DNA of 19,620 nt from an uncultured Alistipes sp. (GCA_910583985.1 CAJTYA010000019.1:31317-50936); one strand, 5' to 3'; positions 1 through 8,462 are shown, counted from the stretch's first letter. The notes: generated by a model from the sequence alone, not told the origin. Translations and numbers: made by a program.

Positions 1-304
1 AGATAGTTGTCCCGAAGAATTGGCTTACGCCAACGCGAACCGGGCTACCGCCCGATATTCGCTATTCTTTTCGACGAGATAGTTGTCCCGAAGAATTGGC
101 TTACGCCAACGCGAACCGGGCTACCGCCCGATATTCGCTATTCTTTTCGACGAGATAGTCGTCTCGAAGAATCGGCTAGCGCCAACGCGAACAAGGCTAA
201 CGCCCGACTTTCGCTGTTCTTTCCGACGAGATAGTCGTCTCGAAGAACCGGCTAACGCCACCGCGAACAGACTGCATCCGAAAATCGCCGTTCTCGTAGA
301 GGAA
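1..304. repeat. Four tandem copies of a 76-bp structured repeat
   Basis: Copies start at 1, 77, 153 and 229; the first two are identical and the last two are increasingly diverged, the fourth fading out near 304. Each unit holds two small hairpins, one around TTGGC-TTAC-GCCAA and one around CGGGC-TACC-GCCCG. The flanks (CGAAGAAT near the start, ATTCTTTTCG near the end) can also pair, so the unit can fold into a branched structure. The period is not a multiple of three, so the open frames crossing it change frame from copy to copy and are unlikely to be protein-coding. A diverged single copy lies at 15497-15560. The array may begin before the window. Confidence 0.9.
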
Positions 305-439
305 TACGATACATAAAGCCGGTGCCCTCGCGAGGAGACACCGCCACACCCGTCGGACGACCGGGAAAAGCCGTAATAACGACGTGCTTCTTCCGGACCG
401 GACACGGGGACCGAACATAAAACCGACAACCGAAACCGC

Positions 440-1891
440 ATGAAAAAATTACTCTTTCTCTCCTTTTTCGCTTTCGTACTGGCCGCCTGCAGCAAAGACG
501 ACGAGCAACCGGCGGGTACGCTGAGCGTCACGCCCGAACGACTCGAATTCGACGCCAAGCCCGACGCGCCGCAAACCCTTGCCGTGCAGGCTGAGAACGT
601 CCGCTGGAAAGCCTCCTCGTCCGCCGAATGGCTGACGCTCGAAAACGTGGAAGGTACCTCCAACGGCGTCGTCCGCGTGACGGCCCGGCCCAACGGAAGC
701 ACCGAGCCGCGAAACGCCGAAATCGTCGTTTCGGGCGAAGGCACACGTCCCGTAACGGTGAGCGTCGTCCAGTCCGCCCTTCCGCTCGCGCTGAGCGTCG
801 AAACCGAACGGCTCGTCCTGCCCGCGCGGGAGGCGACCGAACGGACGATAGCCGTCCGGGCCGAAAACGTGCGGTGGAAAGCCAGCACGGAAACCGAATG
901 GATCGAACTGCTGAACGACGAGGGGGAAGGCGACGGAAGTTTCGTCGTGCGAGTAGGCTACAACACGACAGCCGAAGCACAGAGCGGTAAGATCGTCGTC
1001 TCCGGCGAGGGCGTGGGAAATGTCGAAATCGCCGTGGAGCAGCTCGGCGAAGCGGCCGTGATATGGGACCGCTCGTCGCTCTCGCGCATGAACCTTTGGG
1101 GCGCCGTCAAAGGGGTGTCGTTCTTCGGGATGTACGTCAACAACGCCATCGTCTCGCTGGGCGATCTGAAATTCGACGAAGCGGGCATGCTGACGGCTTT
1201 CCGCCGCGAAAACGCCCAAGGCGTCACGCTGACCTACACGCTCGCCTACGACGACCGGCACCGGCTGACGGACCTCGAATGCGGAGAAAACGGCCTGCAC
1301 ATCGAATACGGCACCCACGGGCAGTACATCAACACCGACAACCTGTTCAACAACATCGGACTGCTGCTCAATGCGGACTATAACATCTGGCTGCCGAGGT
1401 TCATCAAAGACCTCGGAACGATCGACGTCCGCACGACGAACCGGGCGGGCGAGACCGTTACGGACCGGTTCGTCGTCCGTGCGACGCAGAGCGCGGGTTC
1501 GATTCTGTGGAACGACGAAGAGCTCGAAACGTTCACGCTCGAAAACGGATTCACGGCCACGAACCGCTTCGACTATTGGGGTACGATCGACGGCACGTTC
1601 ACCGTCAACCCGCTCAACGGCAATCTGCTGCAACACACCCAATCCATCGAGGAACAACCGATTCTGAATATTCTCTACAACGACGACTTCATCAACACGG
1701 TCGCCGAAGTCTACGGAGAACCCTCCTCGCAGATGACCTACAACGACCACCTCGACGTCGATTCGGTCACCGACGCGGACAACGGACGGATCTCGCGCAT
1801 GAGCTACGAATACGACGAACGGAACAACTGGGTGAAGATGGACATTTCCGGATACGCGGGCAACACGATCCTTAGGACGATCACCTATTGA
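440..1891 (+). CDS. BACON-domain surface lipoprotein
   Basis: This 483-residue protein starts with a lipoprotein signal peptide: KK, a hydrophobic stretch, then LAAC with Cys17 as the lipidated residue. The following SKDDE is acidic, as in Bacteroidetes surface-export signals. Two tandem BACON-type beta-sandwich repeats follow at about residues 28-111 and 115-200; both carry the shared pattern ENVRWKAS, then a Trp-containing strand (EWLTL, EWIEL), then IVVSGEG. The rest (about 205-483) is rich in Tyr-Asp motifs such as LAYDDRHRL and YEYDERNNW, resembling the DUF4595/YD-repeat-like C-terminal domains of Bacteroidetes lipoproteins. BACON domains are associated with carbohydrate or mucin binding, but the ligand here is unknown. 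It stands alone, between the repeat array and a strong terminator. No clear TAnnTTTG promoter is visible in the 135 bases upstream. Confidence 0.9.
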   Translation: MKKLLFLSFFAFVLAACSKDDEQPAGTLSVTPERLEFDAKPDAPQTLAVQAENVRWKASSSAEWLTLENVEGTSNGVVRVTARPNGSTEPRNAEIVVSGEGTRPVTVSVVQSALPLALSVETERLVLPAREATERTIAVRAENVRWKASTETEWIELLNDEGEGDGSFVVRVGYNTTAEAQSGKIVVSGEGVGNVEIAVEQLGEAAVIWDRSSLSRMNLWGAVKGVSFFGMYVNNAIVSLGDLKFDEAGMLTAFRRENAQGVTLTYTLAYDDRHRLTDLECGENGLHIEYGTHGQYINTDNLFNNIGLLLNADYNIWLPRFIKDLGTIDVRTTNRAGETVTDRFVVRATQSAGSILWNDEELETFTLENGFTATNRFDYWGTIDGTFTVNPLNGNLLQHTQSIEEQPILNILYNDDFINTVAEVYGEPSSQMTYNDHLDVDSVTDADNGRISRMSYEYDERNNWVKMDISGYAGNTILRTITY

Positions 1892-1924
1892 TCCGCGCAC
1901 TCCGAGCGAACGGAAATATTTTTT

Positions 1925-1954
1925 GAAAAATCCCGGTTTCGGCCGGGATTTTTC
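1925..1954 (+). terminator. Rho-independent terminator of the BACON lipoprotein gene
   Basis: A perfect 12-bp stem (1925-1936 with 1943-1954) and a 6-base loop lie 34 bases after the stop codon. The core is TCCCGG/CCGGGA, flanked by an A tract and a T tract, so it could act on both strands. Confidence 0.9.
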
Positions 1955-3142
1955 ATCGTGCGCATCGCCCGCCACCGTTGCGAAACGTACCGCGGCCGAA
2001 AACACATCGTCGGCGAAACCCTGCGCTTCCGCTCCGAAAATCCCGACGGATGCCGCGTCCGACGGCCGGTCCGTTTCCGAACGCGCATTCCCGGCCCCGC
2101 CGGACGGAACCGACAGCCCGACGAAACGGACATCCGTCACCGAGAAAGACTTCGGGACAAACATCGCTCCTGCCCCACCCTCTTCCCCGGCGGGGCTTCA
2201 GCAACGGCCGAACGACGAAACGACCGCCTCCTTTCGCCGGCCCGGACACCGAACGAGACGCATACGACCCGTCATCGGGACGCTGCGACCGGCAATATCC
2301 TCCGCGCAGAAACGATCCGTGACCGAACCCACGCGGTCCTCGTCGGCAACGGAAAACCGGACATCGCCTTCGCCATCCTCCCTCTCCGAAAAACGGAACA
2401 GCGCCGTCCGGTCTTCCCGCACGTTTCGAAGGAAAGCACCCACACACAGAAAAAGAAAAACCCGGACAGCGCCGACACGTTCCGCTCGACTGGCGAAATG
2501 CAATCCGCCGTTCTTTCACGGAACGGCGGCAATCCCTGAGCGGCCGGTCCCGGAAAGACATACTTTCCCGCAGGAAACGAAACGGGAGGCCCAACCGTTC
2601 CGGCACCCATTGCCTGCGTGTCTTACCGGGACAAAGCCCCCTTGCCGCCCGTCGCAGGAATCAAGCCACTGCCAAACGCATCCGCAACAACCCGTCCCGG
2701 CAGGAACGACGGCATCCGAAACAAAGAAACGGCGAAATAGTCCCTCCTTTTCATCTCGAACGTCCGGCCGAGCCACTCTTCGACGGTCCGGAAGTCGGAG
2801 CTAAATTCGACGGCCTCCAACTTTTCGACCGCACCCTGCGCCACACGTTCCGACGATAGACGCACTGGGGCCCAAACACGACCTGTTCCGGGCTCCCCCG
2901 ATCCGGAAACGACACGCCTTCCCCGACGGATTTCCGTTACCGGCCGACACGAAAACGTTCGGAACACCGGACAGGCACGTCCCGTACCTCCGCCGCATTT
3001 CCGACCGGAAAGGGCCGCATCGGATGCAGTCGCTTTGCGGACAGCGCCCCGAAAACCATAGGCTACAACCATCGACAAAACCCTCTCCGACAGCCACGGA
3101 AGCATTCGAATCGCCGCTCCCTCCCCCCCCGACAGAAAGGCA
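1955..3142. other. Long gene-poor GC-rich interval
   Basis: About 1.2 kb with no convincing gene. Several open frames exist on both strands, the longest on the plus strand being 1923-2804. They are low-complexity, rich in Arg, Pro, Ser and Thr or in Arg and Gly, lack recognisable motifs, and overlap one another as expected for GC-rich non-coding DNA. The longest one starts inside the terminator. One small inverted repeat is visible: CCGCCGTTC (2505-2513) with its complement at 2521-2529, 7-base loop, no T tract. It may be a decayed gene or a spacer. Confidence 0.6.
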
Positions 3143-3180
3143 GCCGTCCGGCCTCCCGAAGATGCGGGAAGCCGGACGGC
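3143..3180 (-). terminator. Probable terminator of the yqeY-like gene
   Basis: A 10-bp perfect stem (GCCGTCCGGC at 3143-3152 with 3171-3180) continues as TCCC/GGGA across one mismatch. It lies about 40 bases past the stop of the minus-strand gene. The T tract on the minus strand is weak (CTTTCT), so efficiency is uncertain. Confidence 0.65.
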
Positions 3181-3219
3181 GGATGAAAATCGGGAAGAGG
3201 CGAAACGCCTCGCTGCGGG

Positions 3220-3666
3220 TTATTGCAACAGCTTTTTGACCGTCTCGGAAATCGTGCGGCCGTCGGCCTGACCGGCGAGCCGTTTGGTCGCCACTCCCAT
3301 CACTTTCCCCATGTCCGACGGGGCTTTGGCGCCCACCTCTCCGATAATGGCTTCGAGAGCCTTTTCGAGCTCCTCGGCGCTCAACTGGCGCGGCATGAAC
3401 ACTTCGAGTTCGGCAGCCTCGGCCAATTCGTTTTCGGCCAGTTCGGGACGGTCGTTCTGCGTATAGACGGCAGCCGATTCCTTACGCTGCTTGATGAGTT
3501 TTCCGATGATCTTCAGCACCGCTTCGTCGGCAATCGTCTCCGATCCGTCGGCGGTCTTGGCCAACAGAATTTCCGATTTCACGGCACGCAAAGCGGCCAG
3601 ACGCACTTTTTCCTTGGCGAGCATGGCCGCCTTGATTCCGTCGTTGATTTGTTTTTCGAGGCTCAT
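3220..3666 (-). CDS. GatB/YqeY domain-containing protein
   Basis: This 148-residue protein has the full length usual for the YqeY family. These proteins are related to the C-terminal tail domain of the GatB amidotransferase subunit, which contacts tRNA; the role of the free-standing form is not established. The N-terminal helix pattern (EKQINDGIKAAMLAKEK, then LAALRAVKSEI) and the C-terminal part (MPRQLSAEELE, DMGKVMGVATKRL, GQADGRTISE) are characteristic. The ATG at 3666 gives the expected N-terminus MSLEKQ and is preceded by AT-rich sequence, as is usual in Bacteroidetes in place of a Shine-Dalgarno. It lies downstream of gyrB on the same strand but about 540 bases away, so probably not co-transcribed. 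Confidence 0.93.
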   Translation of the reverse strand: MSLEKQINDGIKAAMLAKEKVRLAALRAVKSEILLAKTADGSETIADEAVLKIIGKLIKQRKESAAVYTQNDRPELAENELAEAAELEVFMPRQLSAEELEKALEAIIGEVGAKAPSDMGKVMGVATKRLAGQADGRTISETVKKLLQ

Positions 3667-4132
3667 AATTTCGTTATTTTAATGTATTTCGTTTTCAGTT
3701 ATCGCGCCTGCGAGAGCAGACACACTCGCCGCCGGAACGAACCGCTCCGGGCAAGAGGAGCGAACATCGGCTCCCCCGTCGCATCGGCGATCCGCGACAG
3801 GAGAAACGAGCGCTTCACTGCCGCCGGACCGTTTCTTCCTCGCGTTTTTCGTACGGGCCCATCCCTCTCGGACTACCGCTTGCGGCCCCCTCCGACGTGC
3901 TCCGAATCGTGCCCCTTCCGTCGCAAGAGTACGCCGCCGAAACGTCCTGCCTCCCGATTCCTCTCCCGACAGACGACCGACGGTTCCGAGGCTCCGTCCC
4001 GCTTGGCCGGGCATCGTACGGCCGCGAGAGATTCATCCTCTGTTGCCCGAACGTCTTCCTCTGGAAAAAGGGCGGCAACCTCCGGCCGAGCCGTCCCCTA
4101 CGCCCGTTGTCCGGACGCCACGACCGCCGCGG
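3667..4132. other. Intergenic GC-rich spacer between gyrB and the yqeY-like gene
   Basis: No supported gene. Minus-strand open frames such as 3679-4014 and 3815-4201 are Arg/Gly-rich, mutually overlapping and without motifs. The AT-rich stretch at about 3665-3700 is the likely yqeY promoter region, although no good TAnnTTTG element is visible. Confidence 0.6.
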
Positions 4133-4191
4133 GCCGACTCCAAAACGAAGCGGTGCAAAACGGCAGAACGTATTCCCGCGCTTTGCACCGC
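4133..4191 (-). terminator. Candidate gyrB terminator
   Basis: A 10-bp perfect inverted repeat (GCGGTGCAAA at 4150-4159 with 4182-4191) encloses a 22-base loop. On the minus strand it is followed by TTCGTTTTGG. It starts about 20 bases after the gyrB stop. The long loop makes this moderately confident. Confidence 0.55.
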
Positions 4192-4210
4192 CCCGCAGCA
4201 TGCCGACCGA

Positions 4211-6172
4211 CTAAATGTCGATATTGGCGTATTTGGCGTGCCGTTCGATGAACTCCCGGCGGGGCGGTACGTCGTCCCCCATCAGCATCGAGAAAATACG
4301 GTCGGCTTCGGCCGCGCTTTCGATGGTGATCTGGTGGAGAATACGTCCTTCGGGCGCCATGGTCGTCTCCCAAAGTTGTTCGGGGTTCATTTCGCCCAGA
4401 CCTTTGTAGCGCTGCACGTGGGCGCCCTTCGCACCGAACTCGGCCAGGGCCGCTTCGCGTTCCTCCTCGGTCCAGCAGTAACGGCTGTTCTTGCCCTTGC
4501 GCACCAGATAGAGCGGAGGCGTGGCCAAATAGACGTGCCCGTTCTTGATAAGATCGTTCATGTAGCGGAAGAAGAACGTCAGCATCAGCGTGGCGATGTG
4601 GCTTCCGTCCACGTCGGCATCGGTCATGATGATGACCTTGCCGTAGCGGAGTTTTTCGAGGTTCAGCGCCTTGCTGTCCTCCTCGGTGCCGATGGTCACG
4701 CCCAGCGCCGTGAAGATGTTGCGAATTTCCTCGTTCTCGAAGATACGGTGCTCCATCGCTTTTTCGACGTTGAGGATCTTGCCCCGGAGCGGCATGATGG
4801 CCTGAAAGTTCCGGTCGCGTCCCTGCTTGGCCGAACCGCCTGCGGAGTCCCCTTCGACGAAGAAGATTTCGGCCTGGTCGCGGTCGCGCGACGAGCAGTC
4901 GGCCAGCTTGCCCGGCAGCCCGGAACCCGAAAGCACCGTCTTGCGCTGCACGAGCTCCCGCGCCTTGCGGGCCGCGTGGCGGGCCGTGGCGGCCAGAATC
5001 ACCTTCGAAACGATGGCCTTGGCATCCTTGGGGTTCTCTTCGAGGAAGTGCGCCAACGCACCCGAAATGGCCTGATCGACGACGCCGGCCACCTCGCTGT
5101 TTCCTAACTTGGTCTTGGTCTGACCCTCGAACTGCGGCTCGGCGACCTTGACCGAGACGATGGCCGTCAACCCTTCGCGGAAGTCGTCGCCGTTGATTTC
5201 GAACTTGAGCTTGGAGAGCATGCCCGAATCTTCGGCGTACTTCTTGAGCGTCCGCGTCAGCGCGCGACGGAAGCCGGTCAGGTGCGTACCGCCCTCGATG
5301 GTATTGATGTTGTTGACGTAGGAGTGTACGTTCTCCGAAAAGCTCGTGTTGTACTGCATGGCCACCTCGACCGGAACGCCGTCCTTCTCGGTGTCGATGT
5401 AGATCGGCGACTCGGTCAGCGGTTCGCGGCTCGCATCGAGGAATCCGACGAATTCCTTCAGCCCCTCGGTCGAGAAATACTCGTCGTGCAGCGGCTCGCC
5501 CTTGTCGTCCTTGGCCCGCAGGTCGGTGATGTTCAAGTGCACGCCCTTATTGAGGTAGGCCAGTTCGCGGAGTCGCGAAGCCAGCGTGTCGTAGTCGTAT
5601 TCGGTCACCGTGAAGATCGAACCGTCGGGCTTGAACGTAACGATCGTTCCGTGGTCCTCTTCGGAGGTTTCGCCCAGCACCTCCATCGGTCCCAGAGGCA
5701 CCCCCTTGCTGAACCGCTGGCGGAAGATCCGGCCCTGACGGTGCACCTCGGCTTCGAGCAGCGTGGAAAGGGCGTTCACGCAGGAGACGCCCACACCGTG
5801 CAGCCCGCCGGAGACCTTGTAGCTGTCCTTGTTGAACTTACCCCCGGCATGGAGCACCGTGAGCACGACTTCGAGCGCCGGCCGGCCTTCCTTTTCATGA
5901 AGATCGGTCGGGATGCCCCGCCCGTCGTCGCGGACGGTGATCGAGTTGTCCTCGTTGATGATGACGTCTATATTGGAGCAATACCCGGCGAGCGCTTCGT
6001 CGATGGAGTTGTCGACGACCTCGTAGACGAGATGGTGCAACCCGCGCACGCCGATGTCGCCGATGTACATGGCCGGCCGCTTGCGCACCGCTTCGAGCCC
6101 TTCGAGCACCTGAATGCTGGACGCCGAATACTCTTCCGTGTGTTGTACCTGATCTTTTTCCTCTGTACCCAT
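4211..6172 (-). CDS. gyrB: DNA gyrase subunit B
   Basis: This 653-residue protein is the ATPase subunit of DNA gyrase, which introduces negative supercoils together with GyrA. The GHKL ATPase fold is complete: EVVDNSIDE with Glu51 and Asn55, DDGRGIP at 82-88, and SGGLHGVG at 121-128. The transducer region follows, with QTKTKLGNSEV as in bacterial GyrB. The TOPRIM domain has VEGDSAGGSA (Glu440), PLRGKILNVEKA and TDADVDGSH (Asp518, Asp520), the metal-binding residues. The C-terminal GLGEMNPEQLWETTM motif is intact. The length and the lack of the extra domain found in gammaproteobacterial GyrB fit Bacteroidetes GyrB. ParE is the main alternative and is less likely on length and motif detail. It has its own promoter at 6283-6314. 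Confidence 0.97.
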   Translation of the reverse strand: MGTEEKDQVQHTEEYSASSIQVLEGLEAVRKRPAMYIGDIGVRGLHHLVYEVVDNSIDEALAGYCSNIDVIINEDNSITVRDDGRGIPTDLHEKEGRPALEVVLTVLHAGGKFNKDSYKVSGGLHGVGVSCVNALSTLLEAEVHRQGRIFRQRFSKGVPLGPMEVLGETSEEDHGTIVTFKPDGSIFTVTEYDYDTLASRLRELAYLNKGVHLNITDLRAKDDKGEPLHDEYFSTEGLKEFVGFLDASREPLTESPIYIDTEKDGVPVEVAMQYNTSFSENVHSYVNNINTIEGGTHLTGFRRALTRTLKKYAEDSGMLSKLKFEINGDDFREGLTAIVSVKVAEPQFEGQTKTKLGNSEVAGVVDQAISGALAHFLEENPKDAKAIVSKVILAATARHAARKARELVQRKTVLSGSGLPGKLADCSSRDRDQAEIFFVEGDSAGGSAKQGRDRNFQAIMPLRGKILNVEKAMEHRIFENEEIRNIFTALGVTIGTEEDSKALNLEKLRYGKVIIMTDADVDGSHIATLMLTFFFRYMNDLIKNGHVYLATPPLYLVRKGKNSRYCWTEEEREAALAEFGAKGAHVQRYKGLGEMNPEQLWETTMAPEGRILHQITIESAAEADRIFSMLMGDDVPPRREFIERHAKYANIDI

Positions 6173-6282
6173 ATTTTACGATTAAAACTTTCCCTGTTCC
6201 GCAGAACGACCTGACAATCACCGACTACCGCCGAAACACGACACTCCGGCGAGGCAGCCCCGCTCCGCGAAAACGATTCGAA

Positions 6283-6314
6283 CAAAGATAGGAATTTTTC
6301 CGTTAATTACCAAG
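6283..6314 (-). promoter_or_regulatory. Bacteroidetes-type promoter for gyrB
   Basis: On the minus strand CTTG (6314-6311) is followed after 20 bases by TATCTTTG (6290-6283), a perfect TAnnTTTG -7 element at near-ideal spacing. The -33 box lies within the last codons of the ftsE-like gene. The expected transcript has a leader of about 100 bases before the gyrB ATG at 6172. Confidence 0.8.
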
Positions 6315-7043
6315 AATCGACCGCATGTCGATTTCCTCGACCCGGCCCTGCGAAAAGCGCAGCGTGCGGGAGGGATATTGCTGGATGTTGCTGATGTTGT
6401 GCGTGGACATGAGCACGGCGCAGCCGCGCGAGACGATCCACCGGAACAACTGCATGATGCCGTCGGCGGCCGAGGGGTCGAGATTGCCCGTCGGCTCGTC
6501 GGCCAGAATCACCTGCGGATTGTTGAGCAGCGCCCGCGCGATGGCCAGACGCTGCTGCTCGCCGCCCGAAAGCTGGAACGGCATTTTGTACTCCTTGTTC
6601 TGCAGACCGACCATGTCGAGCACTTCGGCGATCTTGCTGCGGATCTGCAATTCGTTTTTCCACCCCGTGGCGCGCAGCACGAAATGCAGGTTCTGGAACG
6701 CATTGCGGTCGGTCAGCAACTGGTAGTCCTGAAAAACGATCCCCATGCGGCGCCGCAGATAGGGCACGTCTTTGCGCCGTATCCTGCGCAGATCGAACCC
6801 GACCACGCTGCCGAAGCCCTCGATGAGCGGTAGCTCCGCATACAGCGTCTTGAGCAGCGAACTCTTGCCCGACCCCACGCGACCGATCAGGTAGACCAGT
6901 TCGCCGGCCCCGACCGACAGGTTCACGTCGGAGAGCACGAGGTTCTGCACGCCGCGGTGCCCCCGGAAAGAGGCTTCGCGGAAAGCGTCCCCCGTATGGT
7001 AAATGGCCACGTCCTGAAGTTCGATGACGGTATTCGGATTCAT
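6303..7043 (-). CDS. ftsE: FtsE-like ABC transporter ATP-binding protein
   Basis: This 246-residue ABC ATPase has Walker A GRVGSGKS (54-61), a Q-loop glutamine at 105 (VFQDYQLL), the signature LSGGEQQR (158-165), Walker B VILADE (178-183) followed by the D-loop GNLD, and the switch His215. The strand MGIVFQDYQLLTDR is typical of FtsE, which works with the membrane protein FtsX to control cell-wall hydrolases at division. No ftsX gene is adjacent, which is common in Bacteroidetes. A LolD/MacB-type ATPase is the alternative. The ATG at 7043 gives a normal N-terminus. Confidence 0.85.
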   Translation of the reverse strand: MNPNTVIELQDVAIYHTGDAFREASFRGHRGVQNLVLSDVNLSVGAGELVYLIGRVGSGKSSLLKTLYAELPLIEGFGSVVGFDLRRIRRKDVPYLRRRMGIVFQDYQLLTDRNAFQNLHFVLRATGWKNELQIRSKIAEVLDMVGLQNKEYKMPFQLSGGEQQRLAIARALLNNPQVILADEPTGNLDPSAADGIMQLFRWIVSRGCAVLMSTHNISNIQQYPSRTLRFSQGRVEEIDMRSILGN

Positions 7044-7063
7044 AATCTACACAATTAGCAAAA

Positions 7064-7071
7064 CAAAAGTA
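7064..7071 (-). promoter_or_regulatory. -7 promoter element of the ftsE-like gene
   Basis: TACTTTTG on the minus strand fits TAnnTTTG and lies 21-28 bases before the ATG at 7043. No clear TTTG is seen at the expected -33 position, so activator help is possible. Confidence 0.6.
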
Positions 7072-7098
7072 CCGAATGTTTCGTTTGTGTCGGCCGGT

Positions 7099-7118
7099 TG
7101 TTGATAAAGTGTTGATAA
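7099..7118. promoter_or_regulatory. Pair of direct repeats resembling DnaA boxes
   Basis: TGTTGATAA occurs at 7099-7107 and again at 7110-7118, spaced 11 bases start to start, about one helical turn. Its complement TTATCAACA differs by one base from the DnaA box TTATCCACA. The pair sits just upstream of the ftsE-like promoter, where a regulator could bind. DnaA binding is an inference. Confidence 0.35.
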
Positions 7119-7337
7119 TTCCATTCCGAGACGCACGTTTCTCCGATACCAGCACGGTATCGACACACCGGCAAGGCAAAACATACCATCTCTCCGGCAA
7201 GCCTCGCACCGAAAGACCGGTCCGGCCAACCATACATCCACATCGCTCTCGAAGAGACGGACTCGTATCGTCCGAGAGCAAGACACTCGTCTCATCGCTC
7301 GATTCTCCGAAAAAACGAAAAAAATCGGAACGGCATC

Positions 7338-7368
7338 TTTCGATTCCGCTTGCGATTCGTTATATTTA
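7338..7368 (+). promoter_or_regulatory. Probable promoter of the DUF2007-like gene
   Basis: TTTC (7338-7341) is followed after 19 bases by TATATTTA (7361-7368), one mismatch from TAnnTTTG. It lies 18 bases before the chosen ATG at 7386, which supports that start over an upstream one. Confidence 0.6.
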
Positions 7369-7385
7369 CCCTACAAACTACAACG

Positions 7386-7760
7386 ATGAAAACGGTCAAA
7401 TACTGTACGAACCCGTTCGAGGCGGAGCTCGCCCGGACGAGGCTGCTCGACGAAGGGATCGACGCGAGGATCATCAACGAACATATCGGGTGGGTCGCCG
7501 CAGCGTTCCCGCAGGGCGACAACCGACCGCAGGTCGTCGTCGCGGACGAGGATTACGAACGCGCGGCCGCATTGCTCGGCACCCTCCCCGCAACGGTCGT
7601 CGTCTGCCCGTACTGCGGCTCCGCGGACACGGAATCCGCAACGAAGCGCAGTGCAGGCACGAGAATCGTCGCCCTCCTCGCGCTGCTCACCCCGTCCGGC
7701 CGACCGCGCGGGAGGTACCGTTGCCGGCGCTGTCACCGCAGATTCCGCGGGGCGAGGTAA
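7386..7760 (+). CDS. DUF2007-type small protein with C-terminal zinc ribbon
   Basis: This 124-residue protein begins MKTVKYCTNPFEAELAR, typical of the DUF2007 'putative signal transducing protein' family, whose fold spans about residues 1-65. At the C-terminus CPYCGS (Cys74, Cys77) and CRRCHRRF (Cys113, Cys116) form a four-cysteine zinc ribbon, separated by a hydrophobic stretch (IVALLALL). The ATG at 7386 is preferred to the in-frame start at 7350, because the latter lies before the probable -7 box. The function of the family is not established. It is divergent from the ftsE-like gene and followed by ssrA. Confidence 0.8.
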   Translation: MKTVKYCTNPFEAELARTRLLDEGIDARIINEHIGWVAAAFPQGDNRPQVVVADEDYERAAALLGTLPATVVVCPYCGSADTESATKRSAGTRIVALLALLTPSGRPRGRYRCRRCHRRFRGAR

Positions 7761-7801
7761 GTTTTTCAGGACGGACACCGTCGAAATTACCGAAATATCG
7801 T

Positions 7802-7809
7802 TATCTTTG
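7802..7809 (+). promoter_or_regulatory. -7 promoter element of ssrA
   Basis: TATCTTTG is a perfect TAnnTTTG match 35 bases before the mature tmRNA 5' end, leaving a short 5' leader to be removed by RNase P. No good TTTG is found at the -33 position. Confidence 0.65.
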
Positions 7810-7844
7810 TACGGATTTTGCACCCCATTGCAAAACGTTACCAA

Positions 7845-8243
7845 GGGGCTGACCGGTTTTGACAGCAGGCAGAGTCTGATGGTAAGCACGCCGAGCGTTG
7901 TGTGGGCTCTCGTAAAACTGAATGCTCGAACTACAAATGGCAATAATAGCTACGCACTCGCTGCCTAATTTTACGAGGTAAAATGGCTTAATTCCGCCGT
8001 CCGAGGAGTCGGCGGAACGAGTACCCCGCCGACGGCTTGGTTCCGTAGCCGGAAGCGCACGGGGTATCATCGAAACGGAAATAGCGGCGCGACGCCTGTA
8101 AACGACCGCGAAATTTAACAGGCTGGGGCCACGGCCGGGTCGCCTTCGACCAAAGCCGCGGCAGAAGGATCGATCGAAGGATAAGCGTGTAGAAAGCTTT
8201 CGGGTTCCTTGTTTGGACGAGGGTTCGACTCCCTCCAGCTCCA
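7845..8243 (+). ncRNA. ssrA: Transfer-messenger RNA (tmRNA)
   Basis: tmRNA rescues stalled ribosomes and adds a degradation tag to the nascent protein. The 5' end GGGGCTGA pairs with CAGCTCC at 8236-8242 to form the tRNA-like acceptor stem (one G-U pair), with discriminator A8243. The T arm GGGTTCGACTCCC lies at 8221-8233. The tag reading frame runs from 7939 (resume codon GGC) to the TAA at 7966-7968 and encodes GNNSYALAA after the charged alanine, close to Bacteroidetes tags such as GETNYALAA. The 3' CCA is not encoded (CA follows the discriminator base). The 3' end is a common integrase target, and a tyrosine recombinase gene follows. Confidence 0.96.
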
Positions 8244-8269
8244 CAAAAAGCCGCCGAAAAAAGCAGCAG

Positions 8270-8306
8270 AATCCTGTAAGTGTCACACTTGCAGGATTTT
8301 TCTTTT
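8270..8306 (+). terminator. Rho-independent terminator of ssrA
   Basis: A 13-bp stem (AATCCTGTAAGTG at 8270-8282 with 8286-8298, one T-G wobble) has a 3-base loop and is followed by TTTTTCTTTT. It lies 26 bases after the tmRNA 3' end. Confidence 0.92.
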
Positions 8307-8430
8307 CCCGGTTATCGGCAGAAAAGAGCAGAAAAAAGCGGTTCGGAGGTGGGCTATTCGGTGGCCGAAACGATTTACAAAAAATCGCCCACAAAATACG
8401 CATAACGCATTATTTTGCAGTCTTTTGCAT

Positions 8431-8462
8431 CTTGACCATTGCACTTGGGAAACATAATTTTG
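8431..8462 (+). promoter_or_regulatory. Promoter of the integrase gene
   Basis: CTTG (8431-8434) is followed after 20 bases by TAATTTTG (8455-8462), a good Bacteroidetes -33/-7 pair. The predicted transcript start at about 8468 is upstream of the extended integrase reading frame beginning near 8483, supporting translation from there and not only from 8531. Confidence 0.75.

Noticed and set aside
1..304. CRISPR array
   Set aside because: The whole 76-bp unit repeats with no unique spacers and no cas genes are near.
449..2164. Long minus-strand open frame of 571 codons
   Set aside because: It is antisense to the BACON lipoprotein, which has a clear signal peptide and domains; the antisense protein is Val/Arg/Asp-rich with no motifs.
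1923..2804. Plus-strand open frame of 293 codons
   Set aside because: It starts inside the terminator and is low-complexity Ser/Pro/Thr/Arg with no domain.
5282..6214. Plus-strand open frame of 310 codons
   Set aside because: Antisense shadow of gyrB, whose motifs are complete.
7350..7385. Upstream extension of the DUF2007-like gene
   Set aside because: Includes the probable -7 box and adds residues outside the conserved family start.
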